The notes beneath the pieces are model-generated. The model saw nothing but the letters and a program-made list of their open reading frames with translations. It made no database searches and was not told the origin of the DNA. Position numbers and translations under genes: made by a program. Shown piece after piece: positions 42,813-54,959 of a DNA stretch of 64,000 nucleotides; position 1 is the stretch's first letter; each line of letters starts with the position of its first letter. Source of the stretch: Homalodisca vitripennis (taxonomy: Eukaryota > Arthropoda > Insecta > Hemiptera > Cicadellidae); NCBI RefSeq assembly GCF_021130785.1, contig NC_060207.1:194237501-194301500 (forward strand). The letters are read 5' to 3'.

Positions 42813-44024
42813 GTGAAGAAAACATGACTTTTCCGGACATTTGCCATCGTTCAGTGAAACAAGAAATCAATAACACAAACTCATATCTTAAAACCAAAGT
42901 AAAATTCGCGCATAACAACGCGTATTTAAAACAGATGAAGGTTAAAACATTGTTGGGCCAAGCACGTAATGCCTAATCATCTAGCGGGTGAGGATTTTCA
43001 GGATGTTTTTCGTATCCCTTGAAGAATCCGACCAAACTGAACTTTCTTCCATGTTCGCCCTGATCCAGAGCGTTCAGTTCGGCCAACTCTTGGGTGCTGA
43101 GCTCGAAGTCAAACACGTTAATGTTTTCCAACATGTGTTCAGTGGTGCTGCTTTTGGGGATGACCACAACCCCGAGCTGCAGAAGATGTCTGAGCAATAT
43201 CTGGGCCTTGGTCTTCTTGTGGACCCGCGACAAGCGATCTACCAAGGGGTCATCCAGAGGAGACTTCATCTTGATTTCGCTGTTCTTCCTGGCCTCTCTG
43301 AAGAAGTTCATCATGGCTGGGGACCCCAGGCATGCGTATGCCGTGAAGACGACGCTATTATCCTTTGCCCACTGGCGTAACTCCTGTTGTTGAAAGTAAA
43401 GGTGGCATTCCGCCTGTATGTTTGGCGGGCGGGATTGATGCTTTCTCCATCAATCGGTCTACTTGACGGAGCGAGAAGTTGGACAAGCCAATGTGCTTTG
43501 CACAGCCTTTGTCCACTTTCTTCTCCATTGCCTGCCAGATTTTATCGTGATCGCTCTGGAAGTCTAGTTCGATGCTGCCGTCCTTGTCGTGGGGATAAAG
43601 CTCGTATCCAGGCTTGTACACAACAGTATTCTGGATTAGGTAAAGTTCTACGTAGTCTAGCTGCAGATTTTTCAAAGATCTTTGCAAGTATTCATCTACC
43701 AGTTCCTGGCGCATGGCGATGTTGGGCAGCTTGGTAGTTATGAAGAAGTCTTCCCTTTTCAGTCCTCCAATGTCCATCCATTCCCTGATAGCCTGACCAA
43801 TAGCCTCTTCATTCTCATAGGCGTAGGCACTGTCCAGGTGTTTGTAACCGATCGCACTAAAATATCAAAAACGAGCATATTCTACCTCCAGCACTCGTTG
43901 TGTCAACATCTCCTGGAACAACAGAGATGAGCGACATCTTTAAGAAGATGGGACAGCGTGCCTTAAGGTTGTGATCAGCTGACTGCCCGACTCCGATGAC
44001 GTGGAGGTGTTCGATGTCTTGACT
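42813..44024. repeat. Left arm of the AKR palindrome
   Basis: Base i pairs with base 89,177 minus i on the right arm (45,153-46,364) with no indels. The open frames of both arms are identical; mismatches appear only near the two ends, for example at 42,834 and 42,825. The outer end lies in repeat R. Confidence 0.93.
42973..43856 (-). pseudogene. Aldo-keto reductase pseudogene, left palindrome arm
   Basis: Mirror copy of the sequence at 45,321-46,204. AKR family NADPH-dependent carbonyl/aldehyde reductase, cytosolic in functional form. It lacks the first about 40 residues and has the same one-base insertion in the middle, so the reading frame is split into two pieces (to about 43,423 and from there to the stop at 42,973). 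Both pieces read exactly as in the right arm. See the right-arm entry for motifs. Confidence 0.88.
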
Positions 44025-45152
44025 GACGAGAGCTTCGCCGTCGACGAGATCGTGCGACTTAGGACAGCCAGGGGTCCTATCAGGAGCTGGCTGATCAGGC
44101 TGACCAGGGACAGTGAGTGAGAGAAGTCCAAGTCGGGTAGCTAGAATCAGATAAGATAAGGTTTGTATTGATCATTAGACATTACATGCAATAGATCACG
44201 TCAGAATATATTATACTAACAGTAAAATATCATAACCTCTGTGCGCTCCTCATGTTCTGTTGGCAGTATCTGAGCAGTTGGGCTCATTGGCTAGCGGGTT
44301 GACTGGAACAATTAGCTCCTGCAGCAGTCTAGCATCTGGTCGGTGTGCCACTGAGGGCCACTGAAGAGTCGTTGAAGAGCCAGGTGAGGGCGGTCAACTG
44401 CGCGGCTATCTCGGCTAAGGCGGCTTATAGGCTGCGCTGGGCGGGGGCGGCTGCTTCTGCTACCGCATCAGCTGCAGCGCCTCCGCTTGTTGTGGCAGAG
44501 TGGCTGGTGGAAGTGGCCACTCAAGCTTCTGCCTGGGTGTTGCCCTGGGCCTCCGTGTGACCGGGAGGTCAGCCACAGGTACCGGCGGGCGAGGCAGTCG
44601 GTTGGCTGGATTCCGGGGTTTCCTCCGGCGCTTCTTCTGCGGCATTTCATCCTCGGCATCACTCTCCAGTATGGAATCCGCTGGTGAGACATCCCGCGCT
44701 GGTCGCTTGGGCGGCTGGGCCGTTGGTCGCCTCGCCGCGGGTTTGGTTGGCCTGGGCTTGCGGGCCTACACAACTGTTTTCCTGACATTCCGGGGTACTG
44801 TTTATGCATATAATTGTAAACGTTGTATATTTCGCGTGCTTGACTGTGAATAACAGGGTTTTTTTACAGTTTTAGAAACCGAAGCACCTGCGTTGTCCAT
44901 TGTAACAACTGATACGTATGTTTTTAGTCACGCTAATAAACACTTCACTCGTAGAGTAGATAGAACTGACTGACAGCGCTGCTCGGTGAGCGGGGCGGGC
45001 CGCGAATGCGCGCAGCGACATCTGTCCACTGCGCAACCAAGGACCCTTTCACGTCTAAGTAATCTAAGAGTACTTAACAGCTGGCGCTCTGGCCTCCTTG
45101 TAGGCTGAACGCCCACGATAGCTGGTGTTGTGATCACCGCTATCACTGGCGA
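44025..45152. other. GC-rich spacer of the AKR palindrome
   Basis: About 1.13 kb, unique between the arms. The part 44,340-44,780 is strongly GC-rich. On the minus strand it reads a basic, Pro/Arg-rich stretch (SPADSILESDAEDEMPQKKR, then RRRKPRNPANRLPRPP), reminiscent of gag-like or disordered nuclear proteins. It is interrupted by stops. Another GC-rich, CpG-rich patch is at 44,980-45,030. No recognised gene; it could be part of a retroelement or a promoter. Confidence 0.55.
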
Positions 45153-46364
45153 AGTCAAGACATCGAAGAGCTCCACGGCATCGGAGTCGGGCAGTCAGCT
45201 GATCACAACCTTAAGGCACGCTGTCCCATCTTCTTAAAGATGTCGCTCATCTCTGTTGTTCCAGGAGATGTTGACACAACGAGTGCTGGAGGTAGAATAT
45301 GCTCGTTTTTGATATTTTAGTGCGATCGGTTACAAACACCTGGACAGTGCCTACGCCTATGAGAATGAAGAGGCTATTGGTCAGGCTATCAGGGAATGGA
45401 TGGACATTGGAGGACTGAAAAGGGAAGACTTCTTCATAACTACCAAGCTGCCCAACATCGCCATGCGCCAGGAACTGGTAGATGAATACTTGCAAAGATC
45501 TTTGAAAAATCTGCAGCTAGACTACGTAGAACTTTACCTAATCCAGAATACTGTTGTGTACAAGCCTGGATACGAGCTTTATCCCCACGACAAGGACGGC
45601 AGCATCGAACTAGACTTCCAGAGCGATCACGATAAAATCTGGCAGGCAATGGAGAAGAAAGTGGACAAAGGCTGTGCAAAGCACATTGGCTTGTCCAACT
45701 TCTCGCTCCGTCAAGTAGACCGATTGATGGAGAAAGCATCAATCCCGCCCGCCAAACATACAGGCGGAATGCCACCTTTACTTTCAACAACAGGAGTTAC
45801 GCCAGTGGGCAAAGGATAATAGCGTCGTCTTCACGGCATACGCATGCCTGGGGTCCCCAGCCATGATGAACTTCTTCAGAGAGGCCAGGAAGAACAGCGA
45901 AATCAAGATGAAGTCTCCTCTGGATGACCCCTTGGTAGATCGCTTGTCGCGGGTCCACAAGAAGACCAAGGCCCAGATATTGCTCAGACATCTTCTGCAG
46001 CTCGGGGTTGTGGTCATCCCCAAAAGCAGCACCACTGAACACATGTTGGAAAACATTAACGTGTTTGACTTCGAGCTCAGCACCCAAGAGTTGGCCGAAC
46101 TGAACGCTCTGGATCAGGGCGAACATGGAAGAAAGTTCAGTTTGGTCGGATTCTTCAAGGGATACGAAAAACATCCTGAAAATCCTCACCCGCTAGATGA
46201 TTAGGCATTACGTGCTTGGCCCAACAATGTTTTAACCTTCATCTGTTTTAAATACGCGTTGTTATGCGCGAATTTTACTTTGGTTTTAAGATATGAGTTT
46301 GTGTTACTGATTTCTTGTTTCACTGAACGATGGCAAATGTCCTGAAAAGTCCTGTTTCCTTCAC
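45153..46364. repeat. Right arm of the AKR palindrome
   Basis: Reverse complement of 42,813-44,024. Beyond 46,364 the right side continues into repeat R (aatccttccatcgt), while the left side does not. Confidence 0.93.
45321..46204 (+). pseudogene. Aldo-keto reductase pseudogene, right palindrome arm
   Basis: AKR (alpha/beta barrel) from the second barrel strand to the C-terminus, about 293 residues in two frames. Motifs: GYKHLDSAYAYENE (catalytic Asp and Tyr), FFITTKLP (catalytic Lys), ELYLIQNTVVYKPG (the His of the tetrad, usual LIH, is Gln), KHIGLSNF, then in the second frame ECHLYFQQQELRQWAKDN, GVVVIPKSSTTEHM (NADPH site), and FDFELSTQELAELNAL. One extra A in the run at 45,754-45,756 breaks the frame. 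A splice-acceptor-like gatattttag precedes the first codon at 45,322, and no first exon is found nearby. The remaining body has no introns. Confidence 0.9.
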
Positions 46365-46380
46365 AATCCTTCCATCGTAA
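46310..46380 (+). repeat. Repeat R copy at the palindrome's right end
   Basis: Contains tcactgaacgatggcaaatg and ccttcacaatccttccatc. The left arm ends in the inverted counterpart, which stops after gtgaag. Confidence 0.7.
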
Positions 46381-47509
46381 AAAATAACCTGCAAACAAAG
46401 AAAAAAAGCATATTTATTGTTTCATTCTTGATAAATCATGGATAAAAACATTAGTTGCTTAGTATAGTCTACAATTCAAACATGGTAATGTCTACAAAAC
46501 TCTACAGAAAATAAAATTGTCATTTTGCCTGTTTCAATAGTCGTTAGTAATATACAGTGTAGGAACCGAGAACCAATTTGCATTATATAGGCGTTACAAA
46601 ACTTGGATTTTCTCAAAATCGTCAGAGGAACTTCTCGTAAGAAAGTGATTAATCAGCCTTGCTGGTTTTGGTTGAGGTCAAAATCGGAGGGTATCAAAAG
46701 GGTTGAGAATACGAAATGATCATTTTTCCCGGATCGTTTTTTTTCTTGCTTGACAGTCACAAATAAACCGCCAGACATATAATACAAGCAGTTACATTGC
46801 CTAGCTGAAAGACTTTCACTTGGCACCTATCTGGTCTGTACTCTGTATACGTAAGCTGGCGCCTATTTAACATTTATTTTATGCATCTGACGGTTTATGT
46901 TAAGTACACCAAATAAAAAAAATAATATCTGAGAAAAATATAGTTCCATATTTTGTCTTTTAATACTTTCCCATGTCTCCCTGTTTCTATTACGCTGAGT
47001 GAGAAAAAGAGCCTATTGATAGTCCTAACCTTTTTTTCATTTCTATTTCGACCTCCACTTATACTAAAGAGGGGCTGACGAGCGCTTTCTTTTTAGGAAA
47101 AAGTCCCATACCGAATTCCCTAACAGGCTCTCTGCTCCAGGACCACTGGGCGATGGATCGAAGATCATGTATATTCAGGATTACTATAAGTAGCCTAAAG
47201 TTCATAAAATAAACCTTATTCTGGGGGCATTTAAGAAGGAATGTTTATCTCTTAATAAAATCCTACAACACAAATTTAAATATTCTACTATTTTTGAAGT
47301 ACACTCTACAACTTTCAAGTAGTACGCTATTACAGCTGTATGGCTCTCATTTTTTAACACTAAACTCAACCTTTAAATAAATTCTAAAAACCTTTACTTT
47401 GATGGACTTGTGCACGACATAACCATGAATTAAGTTATGTAAATTATTGTTTCACAGACTGTAAGTACAGACAACAAACATTTTTGACTGATGTGGTGAT
47501 GTAGTGATT

Positions 47510-47510
<1 letters not shown>

Positions 47511-47573
<63 letters not shown>
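47511..47573. repeat. (GT)n microsatellite
   Basis: About 31 uninterrupted GT units. The apparent poly-Val-Cys open frame here is an artefact of the repeat. Confidence 0.95.
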
Positions 47574-47574
<1 letters not shown>

Positions 47575-48476
47575 CTAACGTTTTTGAGTGGTGCATCACC
47601 ACTTTACATACATCATCTTTTTATGGTCATATTTTTATCGGCATTCAACAAAGACATAACTTAAATTTACAGATATACCGAAAAATATAGAAATACACAC
47701 ACAGAAATACAATTTCATGACAATCGGTAAAAACACGCTATGACATCAAAACAGACAAAATGTCAAACAGATCTGTGTAAATACCTATAATATATCTTTA
47801 ATCATTTGTAAATAAAGCTTTGATTATTGAAATAATTTATATTAAAATTGTTGAAAAATATCTTGATGCTCGTTCTGCGGAGTTATGACCGTGTTGTAGA
47901 ATCAAAGCCCAGCTTGTAGTGGTGTCCCAGCGCAGCGTGTTGTTTGTTGAACCCAGAAAAGGCCGGGACAAGTGCAATATTAATCGAACAAATAGTTACA
48001 CCGATCACGGCCTTTCCGGAGCCCAAGCCTTCAAGAGGTGAATGTCTTTCCTAGACGTAAATTCCTTATTCTCAGCAGAATTATATAAAACATATCCAAA
48101 CACTAAACGTATAACAACAATAATTTACTTTCTTTACTAAAACAAAACACTAACATAATAAAGCTTGGCGGCCTTTCATACTACAAAAAAATCATACATT
48201 GTTAATGCATTCAAATTCTTTTAACCTATTTGTTGTACAACATTGGATTACATCTCAAACGGCTTAAGAGACATTTATTACATGTAAATCCTATCAAAAA
48301 TAAACTATTGGTATTTTAACTGTTACAAAACCTACCTACTTCTTCCGACTGAGCAGGAAGGACTATTTTATCACGATAACATTTGTTTATTGGGTTCTAA
48401 TTTTTAAGCTTAAAACTGGAACAAATTACATATCAAACTAATCAAACGTAAACTTAATTAAAATAAATGGTATTGT

Positions 48477-48512
48477 ATTCTGTTAATTTCAAGTGTTTGA
48501 AATTAACAGAAT
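48477..48512. repeat. Perfect short hairpin
   Basis: attctgttaatttcaa, a four-base loop gtgt, then the exact reverse complement. Sixteen-base arms; could be a foldback relic. Confidence 0.75.
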
Positions 48513-49399
48513 ATTACCCAAGAATATCAGTTGACAGTGCAAACAAATTTGACATCAAAACACAAAACATAAATGCTAGCTGTTATTTGGTTTGTGGCAA
48601 ATTTACAGATTAACACAACAAGTTAAAAGTTTGTTGTAGCCAACATTATATACCACATATTACTTGGTATCTTGTAATAAAGATTAATCCTTACTAAGAT
48701 ATACAGAGTTATTTTCAGAACTTATAAAGACACTTAACAATAGTAAATGGAAAACAACAACAACAAAAACAGTATAAAATGATATTTAACATAGTGTACT
48801 ATAGCTAAAGTAGCACTGGTATTTAAACTATTAAATATGACTAAAAGGATTATGGTTATTGGCTAAAGATAATGCAAATTAAATAAAAAGTACTCTGTTT
48901 GATGTTTGACATTTTATATAGTAATGTATAACTCAGCGTTTTGAGTTTTTAAATCCATCGCCTTCATCAGGTGAAAAGACTTTCACTTAAATTCATACAA
49001 CAAATCTGATGCCTTATTATTTCTATGTTTTAAATATAAATAGTGTCCCTCTTTGACGAGAGATTTTACAATTTCGATGTGTTTTGTAAGGTGAATATAT
49101 CTTTGAATTTTGGGATTGTGGGGATCAAACGCAATTTTAATGGTCTGCCCTGCGGCGAGTAAGACACATTCTGAATGTTATCCATCCAAAGGGAAACACC
49201 TCTACGAGAGTATCGATGGAGACGTCGCGTAATAGTACAGGTAGCCCTTAACCGTCGTTTGCCAAAGTTGGCTGGAACAGGCCGGCTAGCAGCGTATTTA
49301 CGGACGTTTAATATCTTCGATCTCTATAATAGTCACCCAAAATCACTGATACTCCTTAATCAAAACGAAGATGGGCTTGACCATACACCGTTGTGTAGG

Positions 49400-49605
49400 T
49401 CTATAGCAGTGCCAATGCTAGTGCCAGGTGCAATGCGCATGCGCGAGATAATGAAGATGACTTCCGGCCAGTCACAACAGGTGCGGGTAGCAGGCCTACG
49501 CACGCGCTCCATCAGAGCAGCAGGTGACGGCGCATGCGTAGACTCCGCGCCTGCGCCGGGCCGTGTGCCATCTGCCCGCCGCACCGCCGCCGGCCAATCG
49601 TAATC
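49400..49605. promoter_or_regulatory. CpG-rich island with NRF-1-type site
   Basis: GC- and CpG-rich block in AT-rich surroundings, with tgcgcatgcgcg at 49,434-49,445, matching the NRF-1/Ewg palindrome, and a half match gcgcatgcg near 49,531. Looks like a promoter or first exon. A 142-codon plus-strand frame and a 74-codon minus-strand frame cover it, but neither encodes anything I recognise. Confidence 0.4.
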
Positions 49606-52600
49606 TCCTATTCGGAGAAAGAAAAAGGTGGAACGAAAGAAATATTAGTTAGTAAACAATAAACGAATTGATACAACATCTAAATTGGCTACATTTTAAA
49701 AGTTACAATGAATTTACATTGACAGTTACATTTAATAAGAATTTATTTCGAAATATTATTTTTAATATTTTTAATTCTAAATTACATTGTTACATCGTGT
49801 TATGCGAATATTGAAGGAATCATAATTATTTATTAATATTGTTATTATTAATTATAAAGATATTGCAAACAACTAGATCACATTTAAAAACAATGTTAGC
49901 TATAACTCTTTCTAATTCTGTGTGTAGAATTTTTATTTTATTTTAATGTTTTCTCTAAATTATCCTATTATACTATACAATTGTTTTCAAATATTAACTA
50001 CTTTACATACCTTACGTTAAAAGACAGTTCAGTTATGAAATTTTCGCATATTTGATAAAAATTTATACAAATATTATGTTTTGTCAATTTGTACCTTAAA
50101 ATGACAGATTGAATTTTAATTTGTAATACATATTTAATTAGTAAAAAAGTATATTTGTTTAGTTATTTAGACCAAAATGGTCAGTATTTTAATTTTAAAT
50201 TTTTGTTTGACTCACTGCGCAGCGCGGCGCTGAGGGTGATATAGGCACAGCCGTGTACTGCGTGTATAGCATATCGCCTTCACAACTAACCGAGAGTAAG
50301 TACGAGATTTAATCTTCATAACAAATACACAAACGCATCGCAAAGCGTATATATAACTAAGCTGTGTGCGTTACTGGGATCCATAATCATTTTATATGAA
50401 CACAATTCGCAACGGAAATTGATTATGAATATCTATAAAATCACTCGTATTCGTACAGATACTTTTATTTACGTACAATTTGTAATCGTATGAATCGCAA
50501 TCACTGAATTCCAAACACACATTAAATTATAAACATATGTACACTATACAAACCCAATAGTTTTTATACATATACAAATATATAATAAATTATACAATTT
50601 AAGTAAAATACTGCGATAGCTAAGAAAGGTTTTGGGTTATTAATTGTTTTTGTGATTTCGGCAGATATACCAAGTGTTATAAAATATAACCCGACAACTA
50701 TTCGTATTTGGTAAGGACCTGGTACTCGTATAATAGCTGACACCCGTGTTGTGTTTTGGCCTAAAATATGTTTAATCTAAACACTTTCATTGCGACACGC
50801 GTCATATACCGGTTTTAGGACAGCAGGAGCAGTAGACATTTGCGTCCACTGAAGTTAATGAGTTAAAATTACATTCTTTTTTATTTGCAGCAGACTTTTT
50901 TTGTCTTATTTTAAATGCAGTTATTTATATTCTTACAATCTATTATTTTGCTTTTTCATTTAACTCTACCAATAAAAATGACATGTTGAAATCTCACATG
51001 ATTGTACTAGGTTGGTACACAAATTTATTTCTCCTGCTATTTTCTCGTTGCCATTACTATTACCAACAAGACATATATAAATATATTCGCTAACTCTCAG
51101 CCAAATTCCAAGGAGTGGCATGCACCATCATCTAACTTAGTGTTGCTCATATTTAAATGAAGCTTTATGCAACATTTAAAGACTGCAGTTCGTTATATAT
51201 TCCAGATAGCGTGGGGACATATAGAAATAAATTCGTCCAGTCTCTCGAGTGATAGGCTTCGCTAACGCTCAGTTAATTAATATTGTACAATAAGTATAAC
51301 GTATAGTGCAATTTATTCACTGTTACTTTAATAGTCTATTGTTTTCCTACAACCCAGTCTTCATTTTACGCAGTCAAAAGTGGATAAAAAACCTACGATA
51401 CCTAAAAGTTTTTAGGATTGCTGGTTGATAAACACGAACGTTTTAAATGAGTTCTCATAAATATGGATGGACGGTCATACAGTACTTGTGGAAAATGGCT
51501 TTCATTCACAAAAATACGACAGCAGCTTACGAATTTTGATATCAACCGGGGGAAGGGTAGAAAGAGTTCGTCACTAATTAGAAACATCGCCGAAGACAAG
51601 GGCAACACCTCAAAGCCGCCTACCTTGAAGGAACTTATTATAGTACAGCGTGTGGCGAATTAATGAGTCATTTGTTAGTGTTGGTACCACTGTTTCCGGC
51701 CGGACAGTCAGCTGGTCGCGCCCACGTCACTTCCGGCGCTCATCTGATCGCTGGACTCGCAGAGGTAGTTGTGTGTGACCTGGCCGCTCGCCCAACAATG
51801 TGCCCCCCCCACCCATTGCAACTCTTCCACTCGTCTTTGTCCAACGACTTGTATTATTAATATTGTGTTTGCCATTAAGATAGCTTCCCACTCCAAGAAT
51901 CTAACGTGACATCCACACAACATGCTACTCCATTCAATGTATATGATTTATTGTTGTGTGGAAGGCAAAAACCAAATTGAACAAATTTTCAAAATCTTCT
52001 AACACCATACCTGCGGTGGACAATAACTTCATTTCCCTATGTATCATAGTCTTGGACTAATTGCGTGTCTGCTGCCGCAGTATTATAAATTACTCGTACT
52101 TTGTGAATTCAGCATTATGCGATTTATTAGATCTAACTTATTTAAATACCCTCCTACATAGCCCATGGAACGTAATTTTATACACTATTCACTCGAGACA
52201 TAGGTTTATTAAGATTTTTCTGATGGAAGTCTTGACAATGTGCTTCATTTCCCATTAAGGTCAATACTTCATATATATCATGAATATTAAACTAAACGTA
52301 ATATCATTCAGCAGGAAATAGCTTATAAAAGAACACAATTTCCAAAATTGTTTGGTACTTAATGTGTTATTTTTTTAACTACCATGGGCTTTAAAGGGGA
52401 AGAAACAAGCTTGTTATTTTTGTTACTGCTTTTTCGAATGTATCATGAAGCAAAACATGTATCGAAAATGCAAAGTCCGCGTAAAAATATTGAATTGTAT
52501 CGAAATCCTTTACTTCCACGGATTTGTCTAGTAAGCTTACCGAAACCGGGAGGTTAGTTTCTGATACTAACCACGTGACTACAACTCAAATTCACTAATA

Positions 52601-53548
52601 CTACAAGTACACTGATGTTACGTCACTGCTGTGCTGAGTTTGACCTACAAGCGTATATCTTAAATATTTCTCCTTAGTATACATTTGGAGTTGATTTTTG
52701 TACCTTTCCATACTTACGAAGAATAACAGTAAAGATGCTAAGTTTTATGATTATTCATTACTACATTTTTGAACTAATATAAGGCCATAGAGTAAAGATA
52801 TTTCTATATTAACATATATTCTATGCAGAAATATTTTTCAGTCCATGGTAAGACTAATCTCTAAATAGATTGCGATATGACAGCTCTTGTGACACCACGC
52901 CTTCAAAATCGTTTAGGCAATACAAATACTGCTATGAACTGCTGTGTGAGAGATTCAGGCGCTCCTTCCACCATCAATTTGTCAACCATTAAAATACAGT
53001 AAATCTTTTCTTGAGTACAGTAAAAAATTAGTGTTTATTGTGAAACATAAAAGTAAAATATACAAGATAATCTACACAACAAATTAATATAATAAAATTA
53101 ATAAAAACACATTTTAGATATTTTTGTTTAATATACATGTTTTAACAACTATTAATGATTTTTTAATTTACTGGTTTTTTTTTCAATTTGATTAAAATTC
53201 ACAATTCAAGTTTCAATACAGTTTTATTGATTTTTATCACTTATAGAATTAAGTGATTAAACGCAATTACGAAAAAAGCTAAATAAAATACAAAAACTTC
53301 AATTGGCAAACTAAAAAGTACGATATGCATTTGAGGATACGCTAGGTTATGGATTATATAATTATACACAAACAATTTAACACTCTGACTTATACGTATA
53401 GAAACATTAGTTAGTTATTGTAGTATAATTTAACTCTGTTTTTAAATATACTAATTAAAAAAAACAAATTTCTGCTTAAAATGTAAAAAAGATTGTAAAA
53501 AGTAAAATGCCAATACTTATTTCAAAGTAGAAATTAAAATTTACTCAC
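49606..53548. other. AT-rich region, no recognised gene
   Basis: A smaller GC patch at 51,693-51,820 and a second copy of repeat T at 51,040-51,280. If the minus-strand exon at 53,549 is real, much of this is intron of that gene. A 66-codon frame at 51,463 has reasonable composition but no recognisable motif. Confidence 0.4.
51040..51280 (+). repeat. Dispersed repeat T, copy 2
   Basis: Counterpart of 40,780-40,985, ending ctcgagtgataggcttcgct and aacgctcag. Confidence 0.5.
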
Positions 53549-53589
53549 CAAATTATTCCAGACGACGACGAAGGTCCTTTCATTAAATC
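53549..53589 (-). CDS. Candidate 41-nt internal exon of an unidentified minus-strand gene
   Basis: On the minus strand: acceptor gtgtgttttgcag, then 41 nt of balanced composition in very AT-rich surroundings, then donor gtgagtaa. Two frames are open: one reads DLMKGPSSSSGII, the other FNERTFVVVWNNL. The splice signals are close to ideal. No neighbouring exon could be joined with confidence, and the gene is not recognised. Confidence 0.5.
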
Positions 53590-54930
53590 CTGCAAAACAC
53601 ACAGTAATTGAAATATACAATCTTAAGTATTCGTAAATATGGTAATATATTAAACATTTGTCAAGAAAACAGTTTTTTTTATTTTTGAATAATTGGGTTT
53701 TGCAACCAAAACCCTAAATTATTATTATGGTTCAGAACATGGGGTTGAACAGTTTCTAGAAACAATATTTACATTATTAATCAGTGAAAACAACTAAACA
53801 ATCTAAAAAAACTTGTACTAAATTACAATTACCGTAGGCATAGTATAGTACTTCAAAGGCTTTGCGATTAATTTGAAGTTTCTAAACGCCGTTTTCCTTA
53901 CGGTGTTTATCGTGCAATAGTCGAAGTAAATACTTTATCAAAATCGAATCGGCTACCACCTTGAAATCTTTCATCCAATGAATCTGGCTAATACTCGCTC
54001 CAGGCATTCACACGAACTATTCGGTAATATTTTGGGAATTCGTCCTCCGTGAGAAAAATGTAATACAAACGTAAGCCAGAAATGCTTAATTTTGTCTGTC
54101 TGTCTGTATGTGTTTTTAAGATTTAATTTTTTATTTCAGAACCGAGTAAATAAAAAGAAACTCAAATTCAACACGAGTACCGTAATGCCCTTAAAGTCTC
54201 AAATCAGGAGAAAAAATAATATAACATTTTCATTTCATTTTTCAAAATGGTGGACGGTTGAACTTTTAAAAGCATAATACCGTAAAAATTATCAAGACTA
54301 TGAAAGCTTATTAAATAATAATAAAAGTTTGTAAATTTAAATACAAACCTTTTGTACCTAGATGATAAAAATGGATAAGTGAATATTGTAAAAGTTTCTA
54401 ACTATTGTTATGCACGATTAATGATGTCGTAAACAATGAAAATGTTTCCTTTTATAAAAACAGTTACAAATCTACATGTACATTAATTATTGATCGATTG
54501 TTTTGTTATTGAGCTTTAACAACTTCAACCGTCCGCAATCTTAAAACGTGGAATGATAATATGATATTGGGGTTTCTCTAGACTTAAAACTGCTGTAATA
54601 ATCATTTTACCAAATTTGAGATAGGTTTCTGAAATTAAAAATAACATAAAAACATATATAGACAGACTGACTGTAAACTAAGCATTTCTCATGATTGTTT
54701 ATATTTCATGAATTGTTTGCCTTTGTCTAGAAGAACAAGCCCCCTTTGTTAAGAGTTTGAAAACACCACTTTATATGCATATATTTAAAAAGTAGTATTG
54801 TTTTGGAGTCAGAAGGGTCATATTTGGCGAATGCATCAATTCGCCGAAAATCCCACCATGAGAATGTAATAATATGCATATCTCTGTGACATATACCTCA
54901 CATTTATTTCCTGTCCAATTGTGAAACAAG
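53590..54930. other. AT-rich, no gene recognised
   Basis: Possible intron of the minus-strand gene suggested at 53,549. Nothing else stands out. Confidence 0.4.
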
Positions 54931-54959
54931 GATTAATCACGAGATTCAGTTGCGCCATT

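Larger units (their letters stand above)
46381..49150. other. AT-rich intergenic region
   Basis: No gene recognised. Contains a (GT)n run, a 16-bp-arm hairpin, the shared 20-bp word at 47,961, and a ccatcgccttcatcagg block near 48,957 that resembles retroelement 3' ends. Confidence 0.45.

Noticed and set aside
42988..46189. Antisense frames (up to 130 codons) over the AKR arms
   Set aside because: Shadows of the AKR coding sequence; they occur in mirror image in both arms and show no protein features.
47508..47690. Frame beginning with a Val-Cys run
   Set aside because: Translation of the (GT)n microsatellite.
49175..49603. 142-codon plus-strand frame over the GC island
   Set aside because: Arg/Ala-rich composition follows from GC content; no motif, and no splice or start context that supports it. 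Reported only as an island.
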